From contig CAZNAO010000003.1 in the NCBI GenBank assembly GCA_964571295.1, forward strand, positions 1-60,999: a DNA stretch of 60,999 nucleotides, given 5' to 3'. Source of the stretch: UBA922 sp964571295 (lineage in GTDB: Bacteria > Patescibacteriota > Patescibacteriia > Magasanikbacterales > UBA922). The translations under genes and the position numbers were made by a program. Below, piece after piece: positions 25,121-34,837 of the stretch; within the stretch, counting starts at the first letter, position 1; each line of letters starts with the position of its first letter. The notes under the pieces are model-generated. The model was given only the letters and a program-made list of their open reading frames with translations. It made no database searches and was not told where the DNA came from.

Positions 25121-26995
25121 TTACACTTCGATAACGACTGGCAAGATCATCGGACGCTTCTCGGTCTTCTGGAGTACATACTGACCTATCTTGTCGCGGA
25201 TATTGTTCTTAATCTGATCGGTATCAGCCCAATTTTTTGGGTCTGATTCCACCACCATTTTCTTCACCCGATTGCGGATTTCTTCAATAAGATCGCGATT
25301 ATCCTTCAGAAATACAAATCCGCGGGAGATAATATCAGGATTATTGATTAATGCACCTGATTTTGAATTGATAGTAGCAATGACGACAAGCATACCGTCT
25401 TCTGCGAGCACTTGTCGGTCACGAAGTACAATATTCTGACTATCACTAATACCAAGTCCATCGACAAAAACATAATCGCTCGGAACTTTCTTCGAAAGCA
25501 TTTTGGCATTCTCGGGCGTCACTTCAATGACCGATCCATTATCCGGGACAAAAATTTTATCAGAATCAAATCCATGTGAAATCGCAAGCTTGCGGGCTTC
25601 TTTGAGGAAATAATGATTCGCATAGACCGGCATGAAGTACGTCGGTGCGACCTGATCGAGCACGTCGCGAATATCCTGTCTCGTAGCATGTCCGGATACG
25701 TGAACGTCCATCAATTGCCCATGGATCACGTTATCGCACTGACGATACATATTGTCCTTCAGTCGCTGGATGGAGCGCTCATTGCCCGGAATGATGGAAG
25801 ATGAGAACACCACTGTATCAGTGCGCTTCAAGGTGATCGATTTATGCTGTCTATTAACAATACGCATAAGAACCGCATTTTCTTCTCCCTGCGCTCCGGT
25901 ACAGAGAACGACTACGCGATTTTCCGGATAATCATCTATTTTTTTCACATCAATCAATACTTCCGGCTTCACTTTGATATAACCAAGTTTTTTCGCCATC
26001 TCCACATTCACCTTCATGCTGTATCCATCGAGCGCTACCTTCTTACCGAGCTTCTCGGCAGCATCAAGCACCCACTTGATACGTTCAAGCTGGGAAGAGA
26101 ACGTACCGATAATGATACGTCCGGGTGCGGTCGACATGATCGTCTGAAGATTGTGGTACATTTCTTCATAACTCTTCCCCCGATGTTCGTGTACGACACC
26201 AAGACTTTCGAGCATGAGAACCGTAGGCTTAGTAAGATTGCGAAGCGGGGTATAGTCAAGGGTCGGCTTACCGTCGCGATCGCGATCAAGTGTCCAGTCT
26301 CCGGGATGAATCGCAGAACCCGCAGGCGTTTCTACAACCACTCCAACTGCATCCATGATCGAGTGTTCAACTTGGAAAAATTTAATCTTAAATTTACCAA
26401 ACGTAAGGACATCATCAATACCTTTGATACGAATTGTCTTCAATTTTCCGGCACTTCCCTTCTGATAGTCTTCTTGCTTGTGTTTAATCAGAGCAAGCGT
26501 CAAATCGCGTCCGACAATCACCGGATTCCCCAGCTGCTCAAGTAGGATAGGAGCCGCTCCGATATGATCAAGATGACCGTGGCTGAATACGACTGCGCGG
26601 ATATTTTTCTTCTTATCCTGCAAATATTTGGTGTTGGGGACAATATAATCGATACCCGGCATGTCTTCTTCAGGAAACTGGATTCCCATATCGAGAATGA
26701 TGATGTCATCCCCATATTCGAATACCGTCATGTTACGTCCAACTTCCTCACACCCTCCAATCGGGATAATACGAAGTGCGTGCGGATTCTTTTCATATCC
26801 ACCCTCCTCACGTCTAAATGAGGTGAAACCCGGGGATCGACGGGGAGCACCCCCGCGGCTGCCACCCGGTCTTCGGGAGCGTCCACCACTGTTATGTCGC
26901 GGGCGGCCCGGCTGTTGTGATCGGAAACCCGATCCACCCTCTCGGGGCTTCTGCATACTCTGTGCATTCATAAAAAACAATACATTACTATTCAT
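25121..26995 (-). CDS. rnj: ribonuclease J with Arg/Gly-rich N-terminal extension
   Basis: The 624-residue enzyme degrades and matures RNA, with 5'-to-3' exonuclease and endonuclease activity. The metallo-beta-lactamase motif is SHGHLDHIG (His139, His141, Asp143, His144), followed by the beta-CASP motifs and the SGHATRQD block. Residues about 16-66 form an extension rich in Arg, Gly, Ser and Pro (GGRSRRPGGSRGGAPRR) that is disordered and probably binds RNA. The ATG at 26995 is the longest start. ATGs at 26971 and 26956 are equally credible, because none has a clear ribosome site. Confidence 0.94.
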   Translation of the reverse strand: MNSNVLFFMNAQSMQKPREGGSGFRSQQPGRPRHNSGGRSRRPGGSRGGAPRRSPGFTSFRREEGGYEKNPHALRIIPIGGCEEVGRNMTVFEYGDDIIILDMGIQFPEEDMPGIDYIVPNTKYLQDKKKNIRAVVFSHGHLDHIGAAPILLEQLGNPVIVGRDLTLALIKHKQEDYQKGSAGKLKTIRIKGIDDVLTFGKFKIKFFQVEHSIMDAVGVVVETPAGSAIHPGDWTLDRDRDGKPTLDYTPLRNLTKPTVLMLESLGVVHEHRGKSYEEMYHNLQTIMSTAPGRIIIGTFSSQLERIKWVLDAAEKLGKKVALDGYSMKVNVEMAKKLGYIKVKPEVLIDVKKIDDYPENRVVVLCTGAQGEENAVLMRIVNRQHKSITLKRTDTVVFSSSIIPGNERSIQRLKDNMYRQCDNVIHGQLMDVHVSGHATRQDIRDVLDQVAPTYFMPVYANHYFLKEARKLAISHGFDSDKIFVPDNGSVIEVTPENAKMLSKKVPSDYVFVDGLGISDSQNIVLRDRQVLAEDGMLVVIATINSKSGALINNPDIISRGFVFLKDNRDLIEEIRNRVKKMVVESDPKNWADTDQIKNNIRDKIGQYVLQKTEKRPMILPVVIEV

Positions 26996-27030
26996 TACTA
27001 ACGTAACGACGTACTGACGCTAACCGCGCC

Positions 27031-27137
27031 TAAAGTACGAAAATAAATTATGTACGATACAAAATACATGGAACAAAATACAAACATAGAAATCATGTAA
27101 CGCTTGCGTCGTGTTCCATGTATCATGTGTCGTGTAA
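27031..27137. repeat. imperfect inverted repeat of word-like motifs
   Basis: Left arm around ACGATACAAAATACATGGAA and right arm around TTCCATGTATCATGTGTCGT are imperfect reverse complements. The same words recur at 34838-34907. The interval between RNase J and tRNA-Leu contains no gene. Confidence 0.6.
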
Positions 27138-27140
27138 TAG

Positions 27141-27224
27141 TGCCGGAGAGAGGACTCGAACCTCCACAACCTTGCGGTTACTAGCACCTGAAGCTAGCGC
27201 GTCTACCAATTTCACCACTCCGGC
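27141..27224 (-). tRNA. tRNA-Leu (anticodon CAG)
   Basis: The minus strand folds as a class II tRNA: acceptor GCCGGAG/CTCCGGC, anticodon stem CTAGC/GCTAG with loop TTCAGGT, a long variable arm (AACCGCAAGGTT), and T-arm GAGG TTCGAGT CCTC. Discriminator is A. CCA is not encoded. It lies 18 nt after the peptide-binding protein gene and is probably cotranscribed. Confidence 0.95.
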
Positions 27225-27242
27225 ATGAATCAAATTATAAAA

Positions 27243-29279
27243 CTATTTACGACCCCAAACTTTCTTCTCATCGAGATACCAATCAAAAATGTTGGAAAAA
27301 CGATCCGAGGGTTTCGCAATGCGCTGAACCGCAAAACCTTTGATCTCGTCAGTGAACGCATACGTATACGTGGGAGTATACAAAAATATTGCAGGGACAT
27401 CAGTCACGATCGTATTCGAAAAATCAGTATACAATTTCGCGATTTCCTCGGTACTACTTGCGGTATTTGTCCTGATTCTTTCCAATAATTGATCGACAGT
27501 CTTATTGGAATATTGGGACAAATTGAGACCGGGATATGCAATCTGGCTCGAATGCCAGAATGGGTACTGATCTGGATCACTTCCAACGATTACCCCATAC
27601 AATAACATATCATAATTTCGGGAGCGGAGGACTTCTCGTGCAATATCTTGCGCATCAACCAATCGCACTTTTACCCGAATTCCGACTTCTTGTAAATACC
27701 CCGCGATGATCTCGGCGACTTTTGCATATTCGGGAGTGGCAGCAGTCACAAGCTCGAATCCGATTATCTGTTTCTTGTCTCCGCCTTTTTTATATCGATA
27801 AAACAACTGAGCTGGGTCAAGTTCGAGGTCAAGTTCTTTTGAGACGGTTTCCCGAATGAGCACTTCGTCAATCGTGGAAGTTGGAACCGTGGTAGTGGTA
27901 TCAGTCGTGGCGACACTCTCGACAGAAACGCTTTCTTCGGTTGAAGAAACCGAAGAAGACTGAACTTTCTTTTGTTCTTCGGCAATCCTTTCCGCTACCC
28001 GCGTATCAAGCAAAATAGTGCGGTAATCAGCTGCTGAAAGGCGATCATACAAAAGATCGAGTTCTCGATTTGCCTGCTCGGAAGAAAACTGTGTAGTAGT
28101 TACTGAATCTGCATATCCGGGAAAATCAGAAAGCAAGGGACCCGAAATGACCGTAGCCTCGCTGTCGAGCACGTCTGCGACAATCCGGTTTTTGTCGATT
28201 GCGGAAACAAGTGCGGCACGTACCGCTTTATCCTTCAATATCTCATTTTTTTGATTCAAAAAAAGGGCGGTGTATTGTGGGAGCTGAAGGGTATTCAATA
28301 CGATATGTTTCCGCTTCACGCGTTCACGGTATTCATAGGGAACAAAAGAAATCCCATCTACCTTCCCTTCACGAAGCGCGGATACTACGCCGGTCGGACC
28401 ATCATAATCACCGAAAAACTGGAAAATTACTTCTTTAAGATACGGCGGATTTCGATAAAAATCGGAAAATCGCGCAAGCTCAACTGATTCGACAAATCCG
28501 TCTGAATTTTTTACCAATCGCTTGAATTGAAATGGCCCGGTACCAATAGGCTGAAGATTACGCTGAGCCAATCTAATCTGAGAAGATGGAATCGATCCCC
28601 AAATATGTCTTGGAACAATGCCCAGCGTCAAACTCGACAAAAATCCGGTAAACGATTCTTCAAGAGTAAAAACGACGGTATATTCATCCGGCGCAGACAC
28701 GGCAACTCGCTGGAATGACACATACAGTGGACTCGCAACTCCAGCATCTTGGATCAATTCGAACGTATGCACCACATCCGAAGAAGTAAACGGTTCTCCG
28801 TCATGCCACACCACATTCCGTTTCAATTCAAAAGTATACGTCTTGGCATCAGAAGAAACATCATATTTTACCGCCAAGTCCGGTACCAAACGGCGAGCAG
28901 AATCATACCGAAGCAGTCCGGAATATACCAAAGATACGATATCCTGATCGATTTCATTCAAAGAGGAAAACAACGGATTCAAAGATTGTGGCGAACCAAT
29001 AACTCCCTCGCGATAGACACCTGCAACCTTCGGCACTGACACTCGATACCTATCAGCAAGAACGATTCCGATAGAACCAAGAGAGCACATAAACACAACC
29101 ATTGCGGTCCAAAAAAGAACGCGTTCCTTAAGAGAAAGGACCGCACTAATCTGGGACAGCTGTCTCGGAGTCGGAAATTTCCGACGGGAAAGACGTGAAA
29201 GCAACGCCACATCATGTGAAATTCGTTGTTTTTTCTTTCCACTCCCGATGACTGCCTTGATTTTCTTCTGAAAAGGCAC
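27243..29279 (-). CDS. membrane-anchored family 5 solute-binding protein (oligopeptide-binding-like)
   Basis: The 678-residue protein has a basic cytosolic N-terminus of about 50 residues, one membrane helix (about 53-76), and a large external SBP family 5 domain: YREGVIGSPQSLNPLF, DIVSLVYSGLLRYD, VWHDGEPFTSSDVVHTFELI, and a late TYAFTDEIKGF. A Ser/Thr/Val-rich insert (about 440-475) separates the lobes. It should bind peptides or similar solutes outside the cell, yet no permease or ATPase gene of the Opp/Dpp type is adjacent. The long N-terminus and single helix anchor are unlike the lipoprotein form. Confidence 0.88.
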   Translation of the reverse strand: MPFQKKIKAVIGSGKKKQRISHDVALLSRLSRRKFPTPRQLSQISAVLSLKERVLFWTAMVVFMCSLGSIGIVLADRYRVSVPKVAGVYREGVIGSPQSLNPLFSSLNEIDQDIVSLVYSGLLRYDSARRLVPDLAVKYDVSSDAKTYTFELKRNVVWHDGEPFTSSDVVHTFELIQDAGVASPLYVSFQRVAVSAPDEYTVVFTLEESFTGFLSSLTLGIVPRHIWGSIPSSQIRLAQRNLQPIGTGPFQFKRLVKNSDGFVESVELARFSDFYRNPPYLKEVIFQFFGDYDGPTGVVSALREGKVDGISFVPYEYRERVKRKHIVLNTLQLPQYTALFLNQKNEILKDKAVRAALVSAIDKNRIVADVLDSEATVISGPLLSDFPGYADSVTTTQFSSEQANRELDLLYDRLSAADYRTILLDTRVAERIAEEQKKVQSSSVSSTEESVSVESVATTDTTTTVPTSTIDEVLIRETVSKELDLELDPAQLFYRYKKGGDKKQIIGFELVTAATPEYAKVAEIIAGYLQEVGIRVKVRLVDAQDIAREVLRSRNYDMLLYGVIVGSDPDQYPFWHSSQIAYPGLNLSQYSNKTVDQLLERIRTNTASSTEEIAKLYTDFSNTIVTDVPAIFLYTPTYTYAFTDEIKGFAVQRIAKPSDRFSNIFDWYLDEKKVWGRK

Positions 29280-29308
29280 AGCTAAGAGAGTTAAAAAACA
29301 GAAACCTA

Positions 29309-29530
29309 TTATGCGAGAACTAGACTAACGAGAGCAAGCGCAAAAAACAGAATAGAGAGAGCAATGGTGATATTGTAGAGCACTCGGTCTACACCTCGTC
29401 GAGAGGTATACACCCCACTGGTACTACCAAATGCAGCACCGAGACCGGCACTTTTCTGCTGAAGAAGGATTGACGCTACCAATAAGGCGGCGACTACCAT
29501 CTGTGCAATCATTAATATAGTTAAAAGCAT
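29309..29530 (-). CDS. secG: preprotein translocase subunit SecG
   Basis: From the ATG at 29530 the protein is 73 residues with two membrane helices (about 3-22 and 51-72), joined by the conserved loop LLQQKSAGLGAAFGS. This is the normal SecG length. It assists SecYE in protein export. The longer frame from 29575 adds an unlikely N-terminus. Confidence 0.92.
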   Translation of the reverse strand: MLLTILMIAQMVVAALLVASILLQQKSAGLGAAFGSTSGVYTSRRGVDRVLYNITIALSILFFALALVSLVLA

Positions 29531-29663
29531 ATAATAGCAATAATTGATGAATGAAGTATACCAGAAACAGACCAAATCGCAAATAATCAGTACAGGTATA
29601 AAGTGAAAATGAGTGTATCAAAAAAACAAAATACTGTCAAGATTGAAACCGCACCATGAGGCA

Positions 29664-29692
29664 TTGTGATATGGGTAAAAAAATGCTATAGT
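29664..29692 (+). promoter_or_regulatory. promoter of the DsbA-like gene
   Basis: TTGTGA (29664-29669) and TATAGT (29687-29692) are 17 nt apart, with about 18 nt of leader before the ATG at 29718. Confidence 0.65.
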
Positions 29693-29717
29693 ACGCGCAT
29701 ATTCTGCACATCCTTTT

Positions 29718-30440
29718 ATGCCAAACTCTCCAATAAAAGTCTTAGGAACCATACTGCTAACCGTGATATCTCTCTGTGTACTCACAATACTATACTACTT
29801 CATCTACTACACCTGGCAGTTTAAATATGGATCTGAGGAAATAATTCAGAGCGAGGGGGCATTCACGCGGACCAATAGCAATAGAGATACACCACAATAC
29901 CGAGCTGATTGGGAGACATTTGTACGAAAAGACAATCCAAGTGTCGGTAATAAAGCTGCCGCAGTAACCATCGTCATGTTTACCAATTTCGAATGCCCTC
30001 AATGTCAGACAAGTTTCTCGATGATAAATCAGGTAGTCGAAACCTTCGGTAGTGCGGTCAGAGTGATCATGAAAAACTATCCCATGGAAAGTACCCACCC
30101 TAATGCACGACGTGCCGCCGAAGCAGGAATGTGTGCCAACGCCCAAGGAAAATTCTGGGAATTCTACAACCGAGCATTCATGAACAAAAACCTTGACGAA
30201 TCGAAGCTTTACGAGTATGCTGTGGAATCCGGTGTGGAAAAAACACGCTTCGACCAATGTTATACGGCAAAGCTATATACAGAAATAATTGAACAGGATC
30301 TGGAAGATGGCTTAGTGCTTGGAATACGTGGAGTACCAACGTACATGGTAAATGGACGATTTTTTGAAGGAACACAATCATTTGAACAGTGGAAAACGAT
30401 CATCATCAATGCGCTCAATCAACCACAATCCCTCCCCTAA
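29718..30440 (+). CDS. membrane-anchored DsbA/thioredoxin-fold oxidoreductase
   Basis: The 240-residue protein has one N-terminal membrane helix (about 8-32) and an external DsbA-type thioredoxin domain. The active site is FECPQCQTSF (Cys93, Cys96) and the cis-proline loop is RGVPTYMVNG. The typical helical insert lies between them. It should introduce or exchange disulfides outside the membrane. The gene immediately downstream (18 nt) encodes a Cys-rich exported membrane protein that is an obvious client. Confidence 0.9.
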   Translation: MPNSPIKVLGTILLTVISLCVLTILYYFIYYTWQFKYGSEEIIQSEGAFTRTNSNRDTPQYRADWETFVRKDNPSVGNKAAAVTIVMFTNFECPQCQTSFSMINQVVETFGSAVRVIMKNYPMESTHPNARRAAEAGMCANAQGKFWEFYNRAFMNKNLDESKLYEYAVESGVEKTRFDQCYTAKLYTEIIEQDLEDGLVLGIRGVPTYMVNGRFFEGTQSFEQWKTIIINALNQPQSLP

Positions 30441-30458
30441 TCCTTACGTGAACGCCCT

Positions 30459-31946
30459 ATGAAAAAAATCCTTTTTCTAATGATCGGCATCATGCTCATA
30501 ATCCCTGTTGCAACCCACGCACAGGTTGATCAGCGTTGTTGGATTGAGGAAGATTGTTATAAAGCGCGCCAGGATATGTGGGGGCTCTCAGAAGCCGAAG
30601 CACGAAACCCGAAAGCATTTCGAAACGACCGAACCACACAATTGATGTGCGACGGGTTAACGCTTGCGGACAATGTGACAAAGATCGGTTTTTGTCTGCC
30701 AGCGACCGTTGCAACGACAAAAATATCGATCGGAGGGCAACAAGAATTTGAAGGTCTTGCTCAATTTATCGCGTTTGTCTATAAATACGGACTGAGTATC
30801 GCTTCGGTAATCGCGGTCCTAGTAATTATTTTTGCAGGGGTACAATGGACAATTTCCGGAGGAAACTCAGAAGCGATCAGCTCAGCCCAGCACAAAATCT
30901 ATGGAGCGATCGTCGGACTAATCATTCTTGCGGCAGCATACACGATCCTTTATACCGTCAATCCCGAACTGGTAAATTTGCGTCCGCCGGACATCTGGAT
31001 GATCAATACGCAAAAAATTGCAGCACCCTACTGCGGAGACATTACAACGACCAGAGTATCGAAAACTCCTGCATTCCCAACAGGTAGACCACTTGAGATC
31101 GCACAGAAAAAAGCGGCATACAGCGCACTTCCACCAGACGACTTTGTTTCCCCTTCCCTGCTCGACGCCAATGGTAATGCAGTAACCGGACTCTGTGGAA
31201 ACGACTACTTTACCGAGCGGTCAGGAGGACTCACGTGTACCGGACTCGCATGTCCGAGCATAAATAATCAAGCACAGTTGTGCTTTGATGCCAATGGCGA
31301 CACATTCAACGAATGCATGCCCGCGAACATTGCGGGAAAAATATATAGTACCGATGTAGTGGCAAATTTCCTCAATGAAGCAGGCGGGCTCGCGCGAACC
31401 GTATTTGGTGAAGGGTGGACCTGGCCATGGGTGGATATAAACACCGATGATATAAGTTGGTCTGTCGTATGCCAAAGTGGAGAAACTGAGATACATAATA
31501 GTACTGACAATACTATTGCATTAGATTGGCGCCAGGGACAAAACCAAAATAAAAAAACATATGAACAACGTTATGCACTCAAAGAACCTGACTATCAAAA
31601 AGGAGCAGAAAACTGTTCAGATGAAGGTGGAGTAAAAGGATGGATGCTCGACATTGATTTTAATGAATCAGGTGACCATGCGGCAGAACGACATTATATC
31701 GGAAAAATTCCGAAAAACAGTTCACCGACACAAATCAACAGTCTACAAACGTACAAAGGATATGATCTTGGATCACATACTGATAGCAATGACTGCATGC
31801 TCATAAATCTCGGGGTAGAATATTTATTTTCCGAAGAGGAAATAAAACGCGGCCTCATCCTCGATATTGACGCAAGTAGTGTAGCAGATATCGATGATGC
31901 AGATGAGGAACTAAAAAAAGCCTATCCACATGCACAAGGATGTTAA
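30459..31946 (+). CDS. Cys-rich TrbC/VirB2 pilin-like membrane protein
   Basis: The 495-residue protein has a signal peptide (1-21, ending THAQ). A two-helix TrbC/VirB2-like unit follows (helices about 99-129 and 147-170, with FAGVQWTISGGNSE between them). A long external C-terminal domain (about 175-495) holds more than ten cysteines. Single-unit pilin-like proteins of this shape are common in Parcubacteria, where type IV pilus or conjugation-like roles have been proposed. The C-terminal domain resembles no family I know. The gene follows the DsbA-like gene and precedes uvrA by 7 nt. Confidence 0.75.
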   Translation: MKKILFLMIGIMLIIPVATHAQVDQRCWIEEDCYKARQDMWGLSEAEARNPKAFRNDRTTQLMCDGLTLADNVTKIGFCLPATVATTKISIGGQQEFEGLAQFIAFVYKYGLSIASVIAVLVIIFAGVQWTISGGNSEAISSAQHKIYGAIVGLIILAAAYTILYTVNPELVNLRPPDIWMINTQKIAAPYCGDITTTRVSKTPAFPTGRPLEIAQKKAAYSALPPDDFVSPSLLDANGNAVTGLCGNDYFTERSGGLTCTGLACPSINNQAQLCFDANGDTFNECMPANIAGKIYSTDVVANFLNEAGGLARTVFGEGWTWPWVDINTDDISWSVVCQSGETEIHNSTDNTIALDWRQGQNQNKKTYEQRYALKEPDYQKGAENCSDEGGVKGWMLDIDFNESGDHAAERHYIGKIPKNSSPTQINSLQTYKGYDLGSHTDSNDCMLINLGVEYLFSEEEIKRGLILDIDASSVADIDDADEELKKAYPHAQGC

Positions 31947-31953
31947 TCAAACT

Positions 31954-34833
31954 ATGAAACACAACGAAACCATAAAAATTGTCAACGCACGGGTACATAA
32001 CCTCAAAAATGTCTCGCTCGAAATCCCGAAGAATAAACTGGTTGTGATCACGGGATTGTCTGGTTCGGGAAAATCAAGCCTCGCATTTGATACAATCTAT
32101 GCTGAAGGACAGCGGCGGTATGCGGAGAGTCTGAATGCCTATGCACGTCAATTCATGGACATGCAGGACAAGCCTGATGCAGACGAAATCAGCGGCCTCT
32201 CGCCGACGATTGCTATCAATCAGCGGAATACGACACAGAATCCTCGCTCGACCGTGGGAACCACAACTGAAATCTACGATTATCTGAGACTTCTGTTCGC
32301 ACGGATCGGTACGCAATGGTGTCCTGCGTGCAATATCCCGGTAACTTCATACACCGCAGGGATGATTGTTGAAAAAATCCGTACGATCGCAAAAAAGTCG
32401 CCACATCTTTTAGTACTCTCACCTATTATTAAAGGAGAACATATTACCGCAAAAGAACTCAAACATCGTGTGGAAAAGACTGGATACCATGCAATCAGAT
32501 TGAACGGTATCGAGACATCGGTAAAACAAATCTCCTCACTCTCACTCAATCCATCATACACCTATGACGTTGAAGTGATTATCGGAGAGCTAAAGAGCTT
32601 GATCAAAGAATCTTTTGCGAATCACATTGCGCGCGGACTTGATTTTTCAAACGGTACGCTTACCCTATATGACCCCGAAAACGATAAAATAACTTCATTC
32701 TCACAAATTCCAGTATGTTCTTCATGTAACCGAACATTTACACATATTGAACCGCGCTCGTTCAGTTTCAACAGTCCGTATGGTGCCTGTCCTCGATGTA
32801 CCGGGCTCGGAAAAACACTCGAAGTCGATCCAGAACTTGTGATTCCAAATCAAAAGCTTACGATTCGCGAAGGTGCAATCCAGCCATGGACCCGACTTGT
32901 CGGAAATAATACCGGTCTTATAGAGATTCTGACTGAGGTCGCGAGTATACATAATTTCTCGCTCGACCAGCCGGTTGAACAGTTGCCGCAATCTACGATG
33001 GACATCATTCTCTACGGTACCGACGGACAGGAGTACGTGATCAAAGGAAAAAAAACAAACTATGAAGGAGTCATTCCTAATTTGACAGCACGATACATTG
33101 AGACCAAATCAGAATATGTAAAAAAAGAAATTGAAGTTTACATGCGAGAAAAACAATGTTCCGTATGTAAGACGCGACGTTTGAAAGAAGATAGTCTACA
33201 TATCAAAATAGCTGAATACTCGATCGCAGACATGGCGGAAATGAGTCTTGAGGAATCATACGATATATTCAAATCACTTGAAACACCGACATCCTCCCTC
33301 ACCAAAAAATTAGCAAGTGAAGAACGTTCAGTCGCAATACCAATCGCAACCGAAATCAGAAGACGTATTGAACATTTGATTGAAGTCGGGTTAGCATATC
33401 TAACACTCGACCGATCATTAAACACTCTCTCTGGAGGAGAATCTCAACGCGTACGGCTCTCAACCCAGCTCTCAGCTGGATTATCTGGTCTTATTTATAT
33501 TCTCGATGAACCTTCAATCGGACTACATCCGAAAGATAACGGAAAATTGATTAAAACCTTGATGTCATTGCGGGATTCGGGAAATACCGTAATCGTAGTC
33601 GAACACGATAAAGCAATCATGGAAGCAGCGGATTATCTGATCGACATTGGTCCCGGAGCCGGCGAATATGGAGGACAGGTCATGGCAAGTGGTACCCCAG
33701 TGAGCGTGATCAAATCAGACAAATCCATGACCGGTAGATATTTGTCAGGAAAAGAAGAAATCAAGGCAACAATAAAACCACGAAAAGGAAACGGCAAAAA
33801 ACTCACCATTCTCGGGGCAAAGGAAAATAACTTGCGCAATATTGATGTCGATATTCCACTTGCCATGTTTGTGAGTATCACCGGTGTATCAGGATCAGGA
33901 AAATCCACGCTTATCTTGGATATTTTAGGGAAGGCGCTCGAGAAAAAATTCTATCGCGCAAAAGATGAACCCGGGGAACACAAAGACATCAAAGGATTAT
34001 CAAACATCGACAAAGTTATCGCAATCGACCAGACACCGATCGGGAGAACCCCGAGAAGTAATCCGGTAACCTATACCGGTATCTTCACCATGATCCGAGA
34101 TCTGTATGCCGAGCTTCCGGAATCGAAACTGCGCGGATACCAGGCAGGAACCTTCAGTTTCAATGTAAAAGGCGACGGACGCTGTGAAGCCTGTGGTGGT
34201 GAAGGATATGTGACGATTCCAATGCATTTTTTGAATGATGTGTTTGTTGAGTGTAGCGAATGCCATGGAACTCGGTATACGAAAGATGTGCTGGAAATCC
34301 ACTACAAAGAAAAAAATATCGCTGAAGTCCTCAAAATGACAGTGGAAGAAGCATTCAAATTCTTCCAAGGTAAGACTCCGATCACCGATAAGCTTCAGAT
34401 TCTGCGTAATGTAGGACTTGGATATGTCCAGCTGGGACAGCCGGCAACAACACTCTCCGGAGGTGAAGCACAACGTATCAAACTCGCGACCGAACTCTCA
34501 CGCCGCTCGACCGGTAAAACTATCTACATCTTGGACGAACCGTCGACCGGACTTCATTTCGAAGATATCAAAAAATTATTGCACGTCCTGAATCAACTTG
34601 TAGACAAAGGAAACACCATCCTCGTCATCGAACATAATCTCGATATTATCAAATGTTCGGACTGGATTATCGATCTTGGTCCCGGAGGTGGAAAACATGG
34701 TGGACGTGTAGTCGCAACAGGCACTCCGGAACAAGTCGTAAAAGCAAAAGAAAGCCTGACCGGGGCATACCTCAAGGAAGAACTTGCGAGATACACAAAA
34801 ATGAACGTCACAAAGTCTAAAAGTCGAAAGTAA
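31954..34833 (+). CDS. uvrA: excinuclease ABC subunit A
   Basis: This 959-residue damage sensor of nucleotide excision repair has two ABC modules: Walker A GLSGSGKSS (34-42) and GVSGSGKST, signatures LSGGESQRV and LSGGEAQRI, and Walker B ILDEPSIGLHP and ILDEPSTGLHF. The zinc modules show CSSC...CPRC and CEACGG...CSECHG. The ATG at 31954 gives the usual start. A frame eight codons longer overlaps the upstream gene. The last residues MNVTKSKSRK are encoded by a repeat word (AAAGTC units) also found in the 23S intron, and so are probably not conserved. Confidence 0.95.
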   Translation: MKHNETIKIVNARVHNLKNVSLEIPKNKLVVITGLSGSGKSSLAFDTIYAEGQRRYAESLNAYARQFMDMQDKPDADEISGLSPTIAINQRNTTQNPRSTVGTTTEIYDYLRLLFARIGTQWCPACNIPVTSYTAGMIVEKIRTIAKKSPHLLVLSPIIKGEHITAKELKHRVEKTGYHAIRLNGIETSVKQISSLSLNPSYTYDVEVIIGELKSLIKESFANHIARGLDFSNGTLTLYDPENDKITSFSQIPVCSSCNRTFTHIEPRSFSFNSPYGACPRCTGLGKTLEVDPELVIPNQKLTIREGAIQPWTRLVGNNTGLIEILTEVASIHNFSLDQPVEQLPQSTMDIILYGTDGQEYVIKGKKTNYEGVIPNLTARYIETKSEYVKKEIEVYMREKQCSVCKTRRLKEDSLHIKIAEYSIADMAEMSLEESYDIFKSLETPTSSLTKKLASEERSVAIPIATEIRRRIEHLIEVGLAYLTLDRSLNTLSGGESQRVRLSTQLSAGLSGLIYILDEPSIGLHPKDNGKLIKTLMSLRDSGNTVIVVEHDKAIMEAADYLIDIGPGAGEYGGQVMASGTPVSVIKSDKSMTGRYLSGKEEIKATIKPRKGNGKKLTILGAKENNLRNIDVDIPLAMFVSITGVSGSGKSTLILDILGKALEKKFYRAKDEPGEHKDIKGLSNIDKVIAIDQTPIGRTPRSNPVTYTGIFTMIRDLYAELPESKLRGYQAGTFSFNVKGDGRCEACGGEGYVTIPMHFLNDVFVECSECHGTRYTKDVLEIHYKEKNIAEVLKMTVEEAFKFFQGKTPITDKLQILRNVGLGYVQLGQPATTLSGGEAQRIKLATELSRRSTGKTIYILDEPSTGLHFEDIKKLLHVLNQLVDKGNTILVIEHNLDIIKCSDWIIDLGPGGGKHGGRVVATGTPEQVVKAKESLTGAYLKEELARYTKMNVTKSKSRK
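34812..34831 (+). repeat. AAAGTC-type repeat word forming the uvrA 3' end
   Basis: AAAGTCTAAAAGTCGAAAGT differs by one inserted base from the sequence at 58600-58620 inside the 23S group I intron. Confidence 0.6.
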
Positions 34834-34837
34834 TTCC

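Noticed and set aside
30459..31946. Full type IV secretion or conjugation locus
   Set aside because: Only one pilin-like gene is present. No VirB4, VirD4 or relaxase gene occurs in the window.
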